Shown: positions 11,600 to 23,801 of the stretch, piece by piece
Numbering within the stretch: position 1 is the stretch's first letter
Layout: every line of letters begins with the position of its first letter
Assembly: GCA_023213395.1 (NCBI GenBank)
Contig: CM041465.1
Coordinates: forward strand, 28,403,741-28,467,740
Source: Cycas panzhihuaensis
Taxonomy: Eukaryota > Cycadophyta
Direction of reading: 5' to 3'
Length of the DNA stretch: 64,000 nt
Translations under genes and position numbers: made by a program
Notes under the pieces: generated by a model
The model's database searches: none
What the model saw: the letters and a program-made list of their open reading frames with translations, nothing else
Told to the model about the DNA's origin: nothing

Positions 11600-13330
11600 T
11601 ATCCTTTATATTCTAAGTCCTCTTCTTTGTCTACTTCTCTACTAAGGAATTTACTCCTCCTTGATCTTTTTCACTTAGATCACTTTAAAAATGATGAGGT
11701 AATCAGTGAATATCTAGCAAGATCATCTTCTATTCTTCCCTTTGGACATTATAGGTTAGGCTTTTCAAAGGTAATACAACCTGATTCACCACTAGTTGAT
11801 CATTCTTGACCTCAGGTGATAATTTCTCTTATAGAACCTACTCCTCACTTTGAAGACGGAAATGCTATGCTAATGGAGCAAACTATGGATGTTGAGATAG
11901 AACTGGGTGATACCTCTAAGATTATTAAACTTGGAGCTAATTATACTCATTAAGAGATTGCTCAATTTAAGGATCTCTTTCATGAGTTCCATTCCATTTT
12001 TTATCTCCAAGTCATTGAATATAATATCACTGTCACTCTTAGCATTAAACCTAAATGGCAAAAATAGTGACCTATTCATCATTATATTTCTGTTGCTATC
12101 AAACAAGAAGTGGAGAAGTTATTAAGAGCCAAATTCTTTGAGTGTGTGGATTATTCTCAATAGGTTTCTGATATAGTTTTAGTTTCAAAGAAAGATAGTT
12201 TAATCTAAATCTTCATTGACTTCTAGGACATTAATGATGCTTATCCCAAGGATAATTTTCCTCTCCTTTTTCTTGATTAAATTTGGGATTAAATGGCTAG
12301 TTTCAAGGTGATGTCCCTTATGGATGGTTTTTTCAGTTATAATCATATTTCGATCACACCATGAGATCATCATAAGACTACATTCACTACTCCTTAGGGC
12401 ACTTTTATTAACAAGGTCATGCCTTTTAGATTGAAAAATATTGGTTCTACTTATCAAAAACCATATTTTTCATAATTTAATCAACAATATTATTGCTATG
12501 TACTTAGATGATATGCTTGCTTTTTCTCACAAAAGACATGATCATGTGTGTGGCTTCAGAATAATATTTGAATGATGTAGAAACTATTATTTATTTCTTA
12601 ATCTATCTAAATATATGCTTGCTATGATATCAGGAAGAATGTTAGGTAACATTGTCTCCCATGATAGGATTAGAATAGATCCTAACAAAATAAGGGCAAT
12701 CATTAATATGACCCTTCTAAATATAAAAAATAGATTAAATCCTTTTTGGGTAGACTTGGCTTTTTAAGATATTTTATTACCAATTTTACTTTGGATGCCA
12801 AGCCTATTACTAATATTTTAAAGAAAGATATTTAATTATGGTGGACTTCTTAAGTTCAGGAGTTCTTCAATAAATTAAAGGAAACCTTAATATTAGTAAC
12901 TATGCTTTCTCCATTAAGGTTTGATAAACCTATTATTCTATATACTTCATCTACTAAAGAATCATTAGTAGGTATGTTGGTGCAAGAGGATGATTTTAAT
13001 AAAGAACAAGTGATCTATTTCATTAGTAGGACTTTAGTGGATGTTGAACTTCATTATCCTCTTCTTGAAAAGGAATGTCTTACTTTAATCTTTTCTATTA
13101 AAATGTTATGACACTATCTTCTTAGGAATAAGGTCCATCTTATTGTCCAATCCAATCCTATTAGATATTTACGTGCTAAAACTAACCTTACTGGATGATT
13201 AGGCAAATGGTCCTTATTATTACAAGAATTTGACTTTCAAACCATCAATAAAAAATCTAAGGAAGGTATGGTCATTATAGAGATCATGGCTGATGCTCCT
13301 TTTCCTAACCTTGCTAGTATACCTATTGAC
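11600..13330 (+). pseudogene. pol (RT-RNase H): Tat-1 reverse transcriptase and RNase H remnant
   Basis: A pre-RT linker (FKNDEVISEYLARSSSILPF, near 11,685) matches the same linker in Tat-2 (FKNDEALLENLVGFASNLP). RT follows: VEKLLRAKFFECV, then DINDAYPKDNFPL near 12,225, MSLMDGFFSYNHI near 12,312, and the polymerase motif MYLDDMLAFSH near 12,498 after a frame change. The Ty3-type RNase H is at 12,900-13,110: PIILYTSSTKESLVGMLVQE, VIYFISRTLVDVELHYPLLE, KECLTLIFSI. Stops at Gln and Trp positions and several frame changes inactivate it. Confidence 0.85.
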
Positions 13331-13549
13331 GATACTCTTCTAAATGAGCATATCCTCCATATCTAGGACATCCTTTCTAAAGATTGCTACTATGGATAAT
13401 TTAAATTATACCTTCATGACCAATCTTTCCCTTCTTCTTCTACATATAAGAAGAGAAGATGAATTTGAGCCAGTGCTAGGTAATATCTCTTACTCAATGA
13501 CATACTTTATAAAGTTTCTTTTGATAAAATTCTATTTAGATGTCTTTCC

Positions 13550-14656
13550 CCCAATGAAACACTTGTAGCCTTGACAAAATCCCACAAAGAAATATATAGT
13601 GGATATTTTGGTGGCTAGTCTATAGCCCAAAGTATTATTTATATGGGTTATTATTGGTCCACCTTATTTATAGACACTTATTCTTACATACAAAAATATG
13701 AAAAGTGTCAATCCCATGTGACCTTAATACACAAAACTACACAAGAATTAAAATTAATTATCTCACCTTAGTCTTTCTCTAAAAGGGGTTTCAACCTTAT
13801 TGGTCAAATCTTTCTAACATAATCTAATGGCTATAAGTTTATTATTACTATGACTAAATATTTTATTAAGTGGAGTAAAGTTATTTTGTTAGTCTTTGTT
13901 ATTGGAAAGGTAGTTGTCGCATTCATCTTTCAATATATCATTTATAGATTTGGAGTGCCAAATATTATTATTATTACTAATAATAGGACTTTATTTTCTA
14001 ATCCCTGTGCTAGTGAGTTATGCAACAAATTTCATATTACTCATAGATTATTAACCCCTTATCACCTTCAGGCGAATGGCCAAGTTGAGGCTTTTAATAA
14101 AATTTTAGCTCAGATTTTAGCTAAGACTATTGCAACATCTCATAGAGATTGGCATGTCTAACTATTTTTGGCATTATGGGATTATAGAATCTCAATTAGA
14201 AATGTTATGGGCATGACACTGTTCTCTCTAGTTTATGGTATTGAGGCCATCCTCCCATTAGGAGTTGAGATTTCTTCTTTACATGTCTCATTGAAAGAAT
14301 TCACTGATGAATAGTTCCAAAGGGAAGCACACCTCTTTGAACTTGAAAAAGTAGATGAGACCTCTTTGTAAGCATTGCAAAACAATATGACATTTAAATC
14401 TAAAATCTAGACTACTTATGATAGGTAGCTTACACTTGGAAAGTTCAATGTTGGTGATAAAGTTTTGAAGTTAGAATAACTTTATGATAAATAATGAAAG
14501 TTTTCTTCTAAGTGGACTAAACCTTATCTAGTAACTAAAGATTTAAATAATAGAGCTTATCAAATCTCAATAATAGAAGGCTTAGAATTCAAGAAGCCTA
14601 TAAGCTCTCAATACTTGAGGAAATTTTGTACCCAACATCATTCTCACTCTTTGTAA
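13550..14656 (+). pseudogene. pol (INT): Tat-1 integrase remnant
   Basis: The order after RNase H is typical of Ty3. The zinc-binding part is weak (SHKEIYSGYFGG, then IQKYEKCQSH with one Cys lost). The catalytic core is readable: GFNLIGQIF near 13,788, TNNRTLFSNP near 13,978, and PYHLQANGQVEAFNKILAQI near 14,055. The two catalytic Asp positions are both Asn (GFNLIG, TNN), while the Glu in GQVEAFNK is kept. The C-terminal part (SLVYGIEAILPLGVEISSL, FNVGDKVLKLE, KWTKPYLV) runs to a stop at 14,654-14,656. That this stop ends pol rather than continuing to the RNase H at 15,695 matters for the module order discussed in the findings. Confidence 0.85.
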
Positions 14657-15694
14657 TAAGGATAAAACTATGAATCTGAATTCTTTTGTTGCTTAATGAG
14701 CTAAAACTATGGGCAATTCCCTTTCTTAGTCTTTTCTCATCCTCTTTTAAGTTATTTCTACTTTCATAAAAGACTTTACTTGTGATCATATAAGTCTATT
14801 GCTCCCTCTAGTACATGTTTTGATTATGAGTACTCTTTTTTGAGGTTATTGGTATTTTTCTCTTTTAAGCTCTGTACTTAAGAGAAAACTCAAGCCCTTA
14901 GCTTTATCATTTATCCTCATCCTTGAAAAGAGAGATTTGTTCATCAACTTTAGATATTTTATTAGTTGCTCAGATCATACCTTTACTTAGTAGTCCCTCA
15001 TTTTGAGGATTCCTTCTTGGTCATTCATCATCTGTTTTCTTTCTTCTTTTTATTATCCTTGGTTCTCTCTATCTATATGAGGTGAATACTCATTCTACTA
15101 CCTTTCCTTTACATTTGGAGATACTATAATTTTGATTTCCTCTTTTCTCTATGGTTTAATCCTTAAAGAGACTAGTCTCTTATTTTATTTTAGTTTTGTT
15201 GAAAAGAATATATCCTTGTTACATTAAGTAAAAGAACTTCATAATTGGATGGTTATGAGTCCTTTCTTATAAATATCAAAAACAAAAAGTGAAAGGTAAA
15301 GATTTATTCTAAAAAAGAGAGAGAGAGAGAGTAAAAAATTAGAAATATATATATATATATACAAAAAATAAAAAAAGTATATTATTATCATCCTCTTGTA
15401 ATCTGAGGCAAGTTATATGATGGCTTCATTACCACCTATCCATATAATAGGTTGGATTCATTTGGATGGGTCACTCAGGATGTTTAGATCTAGCTCCTTA
15501 GGTCCATCGTGGCTTTAGTTATGATCGAACCCTGCTTAACACCTTTTATTTTTGTTGATTATGGTTATCCTAATTATGATTTTTCTTTTTCCTCTTTGTA
15601 GTCAGAACCAACCTCTTTTACTATCATCTCCTCATTGTTTAATTCTTGTACTCTCCTCTATTGATCATATCATCTCTAAATATTGGTCTATCTT
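14657..15694. other. Non-coding spacer between Tat-1 integrase and second RNase H
   Basis: About 1 kb without a recognisable protein. It includes a short (GA)n and (AT)n microsatellite at 15,313-15,361. One patch near 14,690 (gcttaatgagctaaaactatgg) resembles the repeat unit of the tandem array at 19,600-19,930 of the same element, so this motif is spread along the 3' part of Tat-1. Confidence 0.5.
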
Positions 15695-16150
15695 ATGATG
15701 GCATTGAGTATTTTCACTAATGGAGGTAACCTAGGACCATCTGCTACTGCTCGGGTGATCTATGACTAATTAGGAAATCCTCTCCTCTCTACTAGCCTAT
15801 TTATACCTAGAGCAACTAACAATGAAATTAAAAACTCTATCAGTATGGGAGCCTTATCTAATATTTCTCATTATTATCTTAGACCCATTATCATTTATTC
15901 TAATTCTTAGATTATAGTCTACTAGTTAGTTGGGATATATTAGGTGCACTCTTCACCATTCCTTCTCCTTCACTATCAGGTTTCATCATTGATATCATTA
16001 TTCTCTTTAGTCACTATCTAGTATGTTCCTCAGACCTTTAATACTAAAGCTAATGCTCTTGTTTATTTTATCTTGGATGATTATTTTGATTCACTCTTAT
16101 CTTTGTCTAGTGGTATCCTATTCCAAAATGAGTATAAACTATCACTCTGA
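15695..16150 (+). pseudogene. Tat-1 second RNase H (aRNH-type), free-standing, 3' of integrase
   Basis: One frame runs from tandem ATG codons at 15,695 and 15,698 to a TGA at 16,148-16,150, 151 codons, the length of a complete RNase H fold. It reads MMALSIFTNGGNLGPSA, then VIYD, GNPLLSTSLFIPRATNNE, LIIYSNS-like (PIIIYSNS), VGIY, and YVPQTFNTKANALV near the end. This is the pattern of the additional archaeal-type RNase H known in Tat elements (FTDGA, NNEAEY, YSDSQ, ADALA). Three of the four acidic catalytic positions are Asn here (FTN, YSN, AN) and the fourth site reads NNEIKN. Five in-frame TAA/TAG codons stand at Gln-type positions. It is about 1 kb beyond the integrase stop, so it is a separate gene, not a pol domain. 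A homologue is at 40,055-40,520 in Tat-2. Confidence 0.8.
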
Positions 16151-16999
16151 AAAGAGTACAAACTATTGGTTCTTGAGGATAAAGGTTTAAGTAGTATGGA
16201 GGTTAAGATTATAGGTTTAAGGATGAAATGGAGTGCTAGAAAAGATAGACCTATATGAGAATCATGAGCTATGGAGGATCTTGGTAAGGGTAAGATCCTA
16301 AAAGCTTCTTGCCCCTAGAATGAGCCAATGAGGAATCTAATATACTTAGAGAACTAGTTGTTTAATGAGTGAGAGTAATCTTTTATTCTATAGACAATAT
16401 GTTTTTCTTAAGATATATTATATGAATACAGATTTTATTTTATGTTTATATAATTTGTTTAGAGTACAATGCAAATTATGTAAGTTTTTCTTTAGAGAAA
16501 CTTATATTATTCCATCTTTTACTTTTATAAACCTATTACTGTTTGTTTCAAATGGTTTTATATTTATAGAAATAGAATTAGTAATCCTTTCCATTTACTC
16601 TCTTTTATGTTTTATCTGTCTCCTATCCTTCACTATTCCTTATAATTTTTTTTCCTTTTAATACCATTTTAACTCTAAAATAAGTATAAACCATTATGTA
16701 TATATTAATTAAAAAATTCAAAAAAATATATTAAATGACAAAAGAACCAAAAAGTAAAAAAAAAATCTATAAAATCATTAGATGTTTTCATGGATCATCA
16801 CACCGATGAATGCATATTATATTTAATTTATAAAATGGAAATAAGGGGGGAAATATTTTAGAGTTAATCATCCATTGTACATAAGTTTTGAAGGAAAATG
16901 ATCAATACACATACACACACATACATATACACACATATACATAAAAGAACATAGTTCATCCATCACTCATGTGACTCATCATAAAACATTTGAGGCTTA
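16151..16999. other. AT-rich spacer, no gene seen
   Basis: No recognisable protein. An open stretch at 16,365-16,661 is hydrophobic only because the DNA is T-rich; it has no family resemblance. A CA/TA-rich microsatellite-like patch is at about 16,905-16,945. Confidence 0.5.
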
Positions 17000-18860
17000 T
17001 AAAATACCTCATATCTCCCTCCTATCCCCTCTATACATATAAAATGCAATCATCTCTATGAGCCTTGGTGAGATCTCTCCTATGCTCCTAATTCTATTCT
17101 CTCTCCTCTGTCTGGAGTTAGTCCATGTATTGATTCCCTATGTGGTGGAAGATGTCGTGCCTATTAAATTATCATGCTTCATAATGGAGTAGTGTATACT
17201 CCTACTTGTGCTAATATCATCTTACATAAGTGATGTCTCTCATCCTCTACAGCCTTGAGCTCTGACTTCTGAAGTCTTACCTCCATCCTCATATTTAGGA
17301 ACATGTCTCGAGCTTATAAAGCATGACCAAATCACTCAATCTAGTGTCCCAATAGTATGCAATCTACCATGTTATATGCTGGGGGTTTCTATGATATAGG
17401 CACATAGGGGAATATCAATTCTAACATCCTCCTCACCTTTAAGGAGGTCATACTCTCCTCACCTGTGCATAGAAAATATATAAATCATGATCAATCTCCT
17501 ATACAGAGGGTAGAGAATTAATAAAAATATATAATTAAATATTTTCTTAAAAAAAAATTAATGATGATTGATTAACATACTGGCTAGCTCACCTCCTCTT
17601 ACTAGCTCTTCTACCATCTCTTCCTCTGGCTATATGTCTCCCTCTCCTTGAGGCTCTTAGGGATCCTCTTAGGTACGATCCCCCTCTCCTTCTTTATTCC
17701 TACCTCCTCCTATTCCCTACTCATATGTTGAGCCTAGCTCCATACTTTATATGGAGCCTCCTCTCCCTCCACCTGGTGCTCCACTTATCCTCTCAAGAAC
17801 CTACCTACTCCCTCTCTCTCCTCTGTTAATCAATGCCTCTTCTCTGTCACCTTAACCCATCTCATGTCAACCACCATCTCTACCCTCTCTGTCTCCCCTC
17901 TCTCCCCCTCTACCTCTCCCTCCACTAGTGATAAGAGCCTCTCTTACTGCTCCTCTCTCCACTACATCAACCTCATCATTGTTCCATAATTTCAACCCCT
18001 CATATGTGTCCTCCACAAGCTACCTCCTAGTCTTCCTGCTTAGTAGAGGACCGTGTGTGCTGCTTGCCATGATGGTTGACTTATTATGGATTTGAGCTTT
18101 CATGTACCGCATGTTCATTCTTGGATCTATAACTATCAACTCCCTTTGTACTCCCCCTAGCCTCATCAAGGGAATATAATCATATAACCAATATAATAAG
18201 ATGGAGCTATAAGAGAATCCTCCTCTCCCCTACCTCCTGGTCCTCGATAATTGTAGACACATACTATCTTCTATGTAATGCCCCTACTTCATTTGAACTC
18301 CTTAATTACATCTCCTTACCACTCTTGCCCATTGGGATAAAAACCCCATGAAGTTTTGGGTTTTAGTAATTTGAAATACGATGATGAGAGCGATGATCCT
18401 TTGTCTAACATGAATCACCTCTATTGTCTATATAACCTTAATAAATATGCCATAAGGACCAAACTAGTTAACAAAACTAGTCAGATACTGACTACAAGTC
18501 TATTGAGACTTATCATCAACTACCTTGCTCAATCTAATCCTCTCCCCATGCCAACTCACTCCTAATATCCTCCCTACATCCCTTAGAGTAATCTGTATAT
18601 CTCTGATTGCCCGTACTCTAAAAACATTACTCCTTAGAATCTAACAACAAATAAAATCATGTAACAACTCATATTTCATTACCAATTAGGTCAATCCACT
18701 CACTCTAGATAGACTATAAGCCCTCAATATGGCCCAATCTCCCTCATCTGGTCGACTAACTAGCTCTCCAATAGGTAACCCTCCATTTTCTCATGTATCC
18801 ACTCACTCTAGAGGTTGTATCACATAAAAATGATTATGTTAGACTTTAATTTTTATTCTA
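17000..18860 (-). pseudogene. Tat-1 antisense plant mobile domain (PMD) gene remnant
   Basis: Read on the - strand from about 18,845, one frame gives WAILRAYSLSRVSGLT, then MKYELLHDFI and RAIRDIQITLRDVGRILGV (about 18,570-18,630). This is the signature of the plant mobile domain (aminotransferase-like PMD; consensus of the type fhLp-GE-tITLqDVa-LLGLp). The copy in Tat-2 (+ strand 41,705 onward) is homologous segment by segment. The downstream part (17,000-18,300) is low in recognisable motifs and C/T-rich on the + strand, as expected for a charged tail. Several stops are at Gln positions. It is encoded opposite to gag-pol and lies between the second RNase H and the 3' LTR. PMD genes occur in plant host genes, MULEs and some Ty3 elements; here the position inside Tat-1 argues for a captured copy. 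Confidence 0.7.
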
Positions 18861-21349
18861 TAAAAGCTATAATTTTTTATTTTTTCTTTTAAAAATAAAA
18901 AATATAATAAGTCAATAAAAAATATGACTGTCTATTAAAAAATACTACACAGTTAAAAATATAATTTTGTTATAATGTAAATTTTAAATTTTATTATTAT
19001 ATTATCAAATCATACTTTTGATACCATCACCATATTTTTGGTGTTATTACTACATTTTTCACTCTGTGAAACTGTGTTTTTGGTGTTGTTACCATGTCTT
19101 TCACTCTATGAAACTATGTTTTTGATCAAAAATTTTAGTTTAGAAAAAATTATGAAAAAAACTCACTAGTTACCTTACTTCTCACTGCATCCTATTTATA
19201 TCAACCTCTTGGAGTTGAATTTCACCTGAACAACCCCAAATCACCTCAAAAATTGACTAAAAAGGTCTTCTAGGTAGTTATTTTTCCAACTCCCTCTAGT
19301 GAAAATGAAATTAAAATTATTTGTTTTACCCTTGAAAAGAGAGGTCTCTTTTTCCTTTTCTTTTTAAGTAAAATTTTTCTTTCATTTATTAGGCTTATCT
19401 ATGTAAATTTTATCCTTTTGTAATTGTTATTCTTAGAAAGCCCCTCTGAAATAGGAAATGATTTATCTTTTATCCATTAGAGTTAATTATTGAACTTAAT
19501 ATGCTTATCCTTCATGGACCTTTTTGGAGACCTAAATCTCATATCTTTGATTTTCTTTAACTTTCATTTTAACTCTCATCTTGTCCTCCAAAAAGCTCTA
19601 AGCCCTTTTACCTGTTGAAGAGCCTAAACTATGATAGGGTATGCTCAAAGCCCTTTTACTTATTAAAGTACCTAAACTATGACAAGGTAAGCTTTGAATT
19701 TATTCATCTTGTTAATGAGATTAAACTATGATGGAAAGCTTTGAATTCCTTCATCTTGTTAATGAGCTTAAACTATGATGGAAAGATTTGAATTCCTTCA
19801 TCTTGTTAATGAGCTTAAACTATGATGGAAGGCTCTAAAAAGTCACCTACTAATGAACTAAAATTATGGTAGTCCAAGGCTCCAGAAAGTCACATATTAT
19901 TGAGCCAAAAAAACTATGATAGTCCGTTCTTTTTGCCTTGACAAAAGGACTATCCTCTAAAACTTTGGTTAATGAGAAATAACCTAAGACCATCTAGTTT
20001 TTAAAGTCTCATCCAATTTGTAGGCATTTGGTATCATTCTTTTTATTGGGTAAGGGGTAAACCCAATTCATTTAGGGTAAACACTTATGTAGTATCTATT
20101 TACCTTGTCATTTTAGAAATGTTAAGGATTGTTTAGTTTGATTTCAATAACTCTTATAGACTAGGTCTCTATCATTCACATGCTTCATCTTAACTTTTTT
20201 ACTTTTTGATTGAAAATCTTTCACTATATTATTGTCACTTTTCAGGGTCCTACTTCCCTTTTGAAGTAGAAGCTTCTGCTATTAAGGGGTCAAGTGTTTC
20301 ACTAAAACATGGTCCTTAATTGATCTCCATCAAGTTTATTATGTTACTCTTATTTGATATGATTGATAAACACTTGTTTTATGATGTATTATGCCATGTT
20401 TTGATGAAATATGATCATGTCTTTTATTGAATAATATATGTTGGATGATGATGATGTATTATATATTATCTTGCTTACTAATGAGTGATAACTATGGCAA
20501 ATAGGACTCTCTTCATGATCATTTTGACTTATTTTTCCTTTAAAACATTTGCTTACTTCATTCTTCTATCTTGATTTTACTTTTTTGTTGTCTTTTCTTG
20601 CATTATTTTTAGGCTTAGGCTTATAGTTTTTATCTTTTTGGGCTATTTTTTCATTGATTAAGTATTTTTTATTTTAATTTTTAATAAAAATATGATCTTT
20701 TAACTTTTAAATGGATAATTTTTACCTTCTAATTTATCACATTTTTGGTGCTATCAAAAATGTGGTTGATCATGTTTTACTAATAAAGTCACATTTTTCG
20801 TGGCTTATAAAATACAATCGATCATGTTTTTTACTGTCATGCGTGCAATTTTTTTTAGCACACCAGTGTTTTATATGTCATTACTCAAATTTGATGGAAA
20901 CCTATCCCATTTGAACTTATAACTCTTATAAATCCTATTGTATTATATGGTTCATATTTTCGGTGTTGGAGATCAAGCTTTAAGGGATGATTCCTGAGAT
21001 TTTAAGAGATTTCTCTACTACTATTTGGAGAACTATTTTGGAACAAAAAAGTAAAGCCCAAGGGAAGAATTTTGAAGCTTTGGTTGCTAATTTTCCATTG
21101 TATAAATTTTTATGGTTGATGCTTTTAAAGTATATGTTTTCTTATAAATTTTTTAGTTTCAAACTTATTTTTCTTAGTAAAATCTTTCCTATTGTGGTTT
21201 ATTATGATTCTGCAGTTCTTCTAGTGATTGTTTGTAGTTAGAATTATTCCCCTCTTCTTGTTGATATCTGAGATACTTTTATTTATAATTTTTCCTTAGG
21301 AAACTTACCTAAAAGATTAGCCCTTTATGGGAAGAAAAGGGCTAGACTA
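18861..21349. other. Tat-1 3' non-coding region
   Basis: About 2.5 kb, very AT-rich, no credible gene. It holds a degenerate tandem array (19,600-19,930), a pair of tttttggtgtt(a/g)tta(c)-type repeats near 19,030-19,120, and a purine run gggaagaaaaggg at about 21,330-21,342 that may be the polypurine tract. An 84-codon open stretch at 20,987-21,241 resembles nothing I know. Confidence 0.45.
19600..19930. repeat. Degenerate tandem array, unit about 45 bp
   Basis: Six or so copies of a unit containing (t)taatgag(c/a)(t)taaactatgatgg, several joined by aaagctttgaattccttcatcttg. The middle copies (19,690-19,830) are nearly identical; the outer ones drift. Related single units occur near 14,690 and after the 3' LTR near 22,675. 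Confidence 0.75.
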
Positions 21350-22595
21350 TTGTGAAGAATGATCATCTCTTCACTATAGAGATAACTACTCTCTCCCATT
21401 CTTTTTCAGTTGTCCAAGTCCCTAAGAGGTCTAGTTTCACCTTTGCTTATCTATGGCTATTATTGAGCTAGTTGTTCATCTATTTCTTATTTTTTCCTTA
21501 TTAGTTTTAAAGGAAATTTTGAAGAGGTTTAATTACATGAAAGAAAGAAAGTCATTTTAAGGTAGAAATTCATTAATAAATCAAAAATTGTAGAAAATTA
21601 CTAATATTGTCTTATTTGACTTCATTTATTTCATTTTCTCTTATTCGAAAAATGAAATTTGAATATATGAATGATATATATTTGATATGATTAGATCACA
21701 TAAGATTCAAGGATCCTATAGTGTCCAAAAGACTCTATTTGTGATATAATCTCTTTATTTTCCTAGTTTATTATTTGTTTATGAATGGTGATTTGATTAT
21801 GGTTGATTACATGCAATTTTTGTGGATTGAATATCATTCATAATAACAGAAATATATTTTTGAGATCTCTCACTTTCTTTTGAATTCATTCTCCAAAAGG
21901 AAAAATAGCATGTGAATTAAAAATATATATATTATAAAAGCATCACATGTTACTTGATCTTTTATTAAATTTCATATATAGGTGTATGATTATGCTAATT
22001 GTATTTCACATTTATTTTTCCTATTAAAAAGGCATGTTTTGCATTTAGAGAAAATAGTTTCTCTTTCATTCTTAGTATGCTTCATTTCATAAAAAAGTTA
22101 AGGAAAAAAATAAGTAATTACATCTGTAGTTAGTACTCTTTCTTGTTTGTTGAGAAGAAGGTAGTTAGTTCTTATTGTCCCATTATTTGCTTTTGTGATT
22201 GTATTTTATTTAAAATATATGAAAAAAGAGACAACATTTCCATTACTTAACACTTTTTCCTTCATTTTAGTAAAACTTAAAAGGTTGAAAGAATAGGAGC
22301 AAAGGAGTCCCTAGGAAGGACATAAGATACATTACTAGTATAATCCCAAATTTAGAACTCCTTGATCTAATTATGTAGGCTAGTGGGTTTAACCACTCCC
22401 TTTACATCCTAGTATTTCATTGTATTACTCATATTCTAGTTAGATAACATAACTAGGTGGAGACTCCTTCTTATGAGTTGGAAAAGGTGGTCCATTAGGT
22501 TCCCTTAAGCTTCTTATCTCTTTGCTTAGAATTGAAATAAAGGAAACATACTTCTAGTTAAGAGATACCTGGTTAAGTCTAACCAAAGCATGCCA
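21350..22595 (+). repeat. Tat-1 3' LTR
   Basis: Partner of the LTR at 6,493-7,713, collinear from about 21,411 to the end at tgcca (22,595). Differences are mainly transitions with small indels. The start is taken as the TG about 10 bp after the purine run gggaagaaaaggg; a start at 21,411 is the alternative. Confidence 0.75.
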
Positions 22596-23801
22596 CATAC
22601 CTATGATGGGTCTCATCCCTTTGAACTCTCATAATCTTATCTTACAAGATGTGAGATCATCTCTTAAGAGGTAAAACTATGGTGACCTCACCTCTAAAAG
22701 CCAACTATTAAATATGTTAAACTATGGTAGGTTCTACCTCTAAACATTTACTATATGATGACTATATTTATGCACATAACCTCTTTTTATATTAAAAAAG
22801 AAAAAATACAAAAAATAAAAATAAAACAAAAAAAATCAAATAAACTTGAAAAGATTTCTCCATAGATAAGGAGTTATAAGTCATCTCAACATAATAAGTT
22901 CTACCTGCTTCAGCCAAGTAACCTACCTTACTTAATAGCCACCATCTTCATTTATGTTCTAACAACTCAATAAATATCTTAGGTAGTCAAAGTTCTCAAA
23001 TAACTTGGTATTTGCAACATTCATCATCCTACTTCATATACCACTCGTGGAGCTTCCATTGTTAATGGGGAAAATATTTTAATCAACCATGTCCTTCTCT
23101 AGATAATGGCCTGGTCTCTTACCTCTTATTTATTACTGGGATTTGGCTACTTGGCTATATGGTAGTATAGAGGTTACATGGCATCATGATTGATTAAAGT
23201 CATATTGATTTTACTTGTGCTTAACTTATACTGCTAATGATGTAAGGATTATTATAGTGCCTATTAAAATCAAGACTTACTCTAAGTGCTCCTAGTCACT
23301 TTATCTTACTTATCTAATTAATGATTTATGACATATTTTTCCCTCAAATACTTGATTTTACAACTCGATCCCCCTTTTAATTATTATTTTGTGAAAATTT
23401 TTCTCTTTGAAAATTTTGAGCTTTTATTTAAAAAATATCATTTTTTGTATTATTTTCCATTGATCATGTTTTCCAATAGAAGATAATAATTTTCAATTAA
23501 AGATCACAATTTTTAATTAGAGATCATATTTTTCAACTAAATATCATATTTTTTAACTAAGGATCATATTTTATATCCTAATAGAAAATGTGAACTTCTT
23601 CATAAAATATGAGCTTCATATAACTAAAAATGCAAGCTTTATTTTGGTCACATTTTTAATGTACTTTTTGTCACATTTTTCATTTATTGATCATATTTTT
23701 CACTATCTATTATAATTTTCAATCATCTACCTACGAAAAAAAAAAATATATTCAATGGAAAATCACCATTTCTACTAGAATTCCTTCTTGCAAGTGACCA
23801 C
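22596..23801. other. Unassigned AT-rich DNA
   Basis: No gene or RNA recognised. The first 150 bp carry aaactatggt(g/a) motifs like those in Tat-1. At 23,480-23,580 a short motif (agatcatatttttcaactaa) recurs four or five times. Confidence 0.4.

Larger units (their letters stand above)
6493..22595 (+). mobile_element. Tat-1: Ty3/gypsy Tat-lineage retrotransposon with extra RNase H and antisense PMD
   Basis: The element is defined by two LTRs (about 6,493-7,713 and 21,350-22,595), an Arg-type primer site just after the 5' LTR, and gag-PR-RT-RNase H-integrase in Ty3 order on the + strand. Two extra modules lie between the integrase and the 3' LTR: a second RNase H at 15,695-16,150 on the + strand and a plant mobile domain gene on the - strand at about 17,000-18,860. 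The total of about 16 kb is large but normal for Tat/Ogre elements. I find no target-site duplication (tccta on the left, catac on the right), and the outer LTR ends are uncertain by about 50 bp. All reading frames are broken. Confidence 0.8.
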
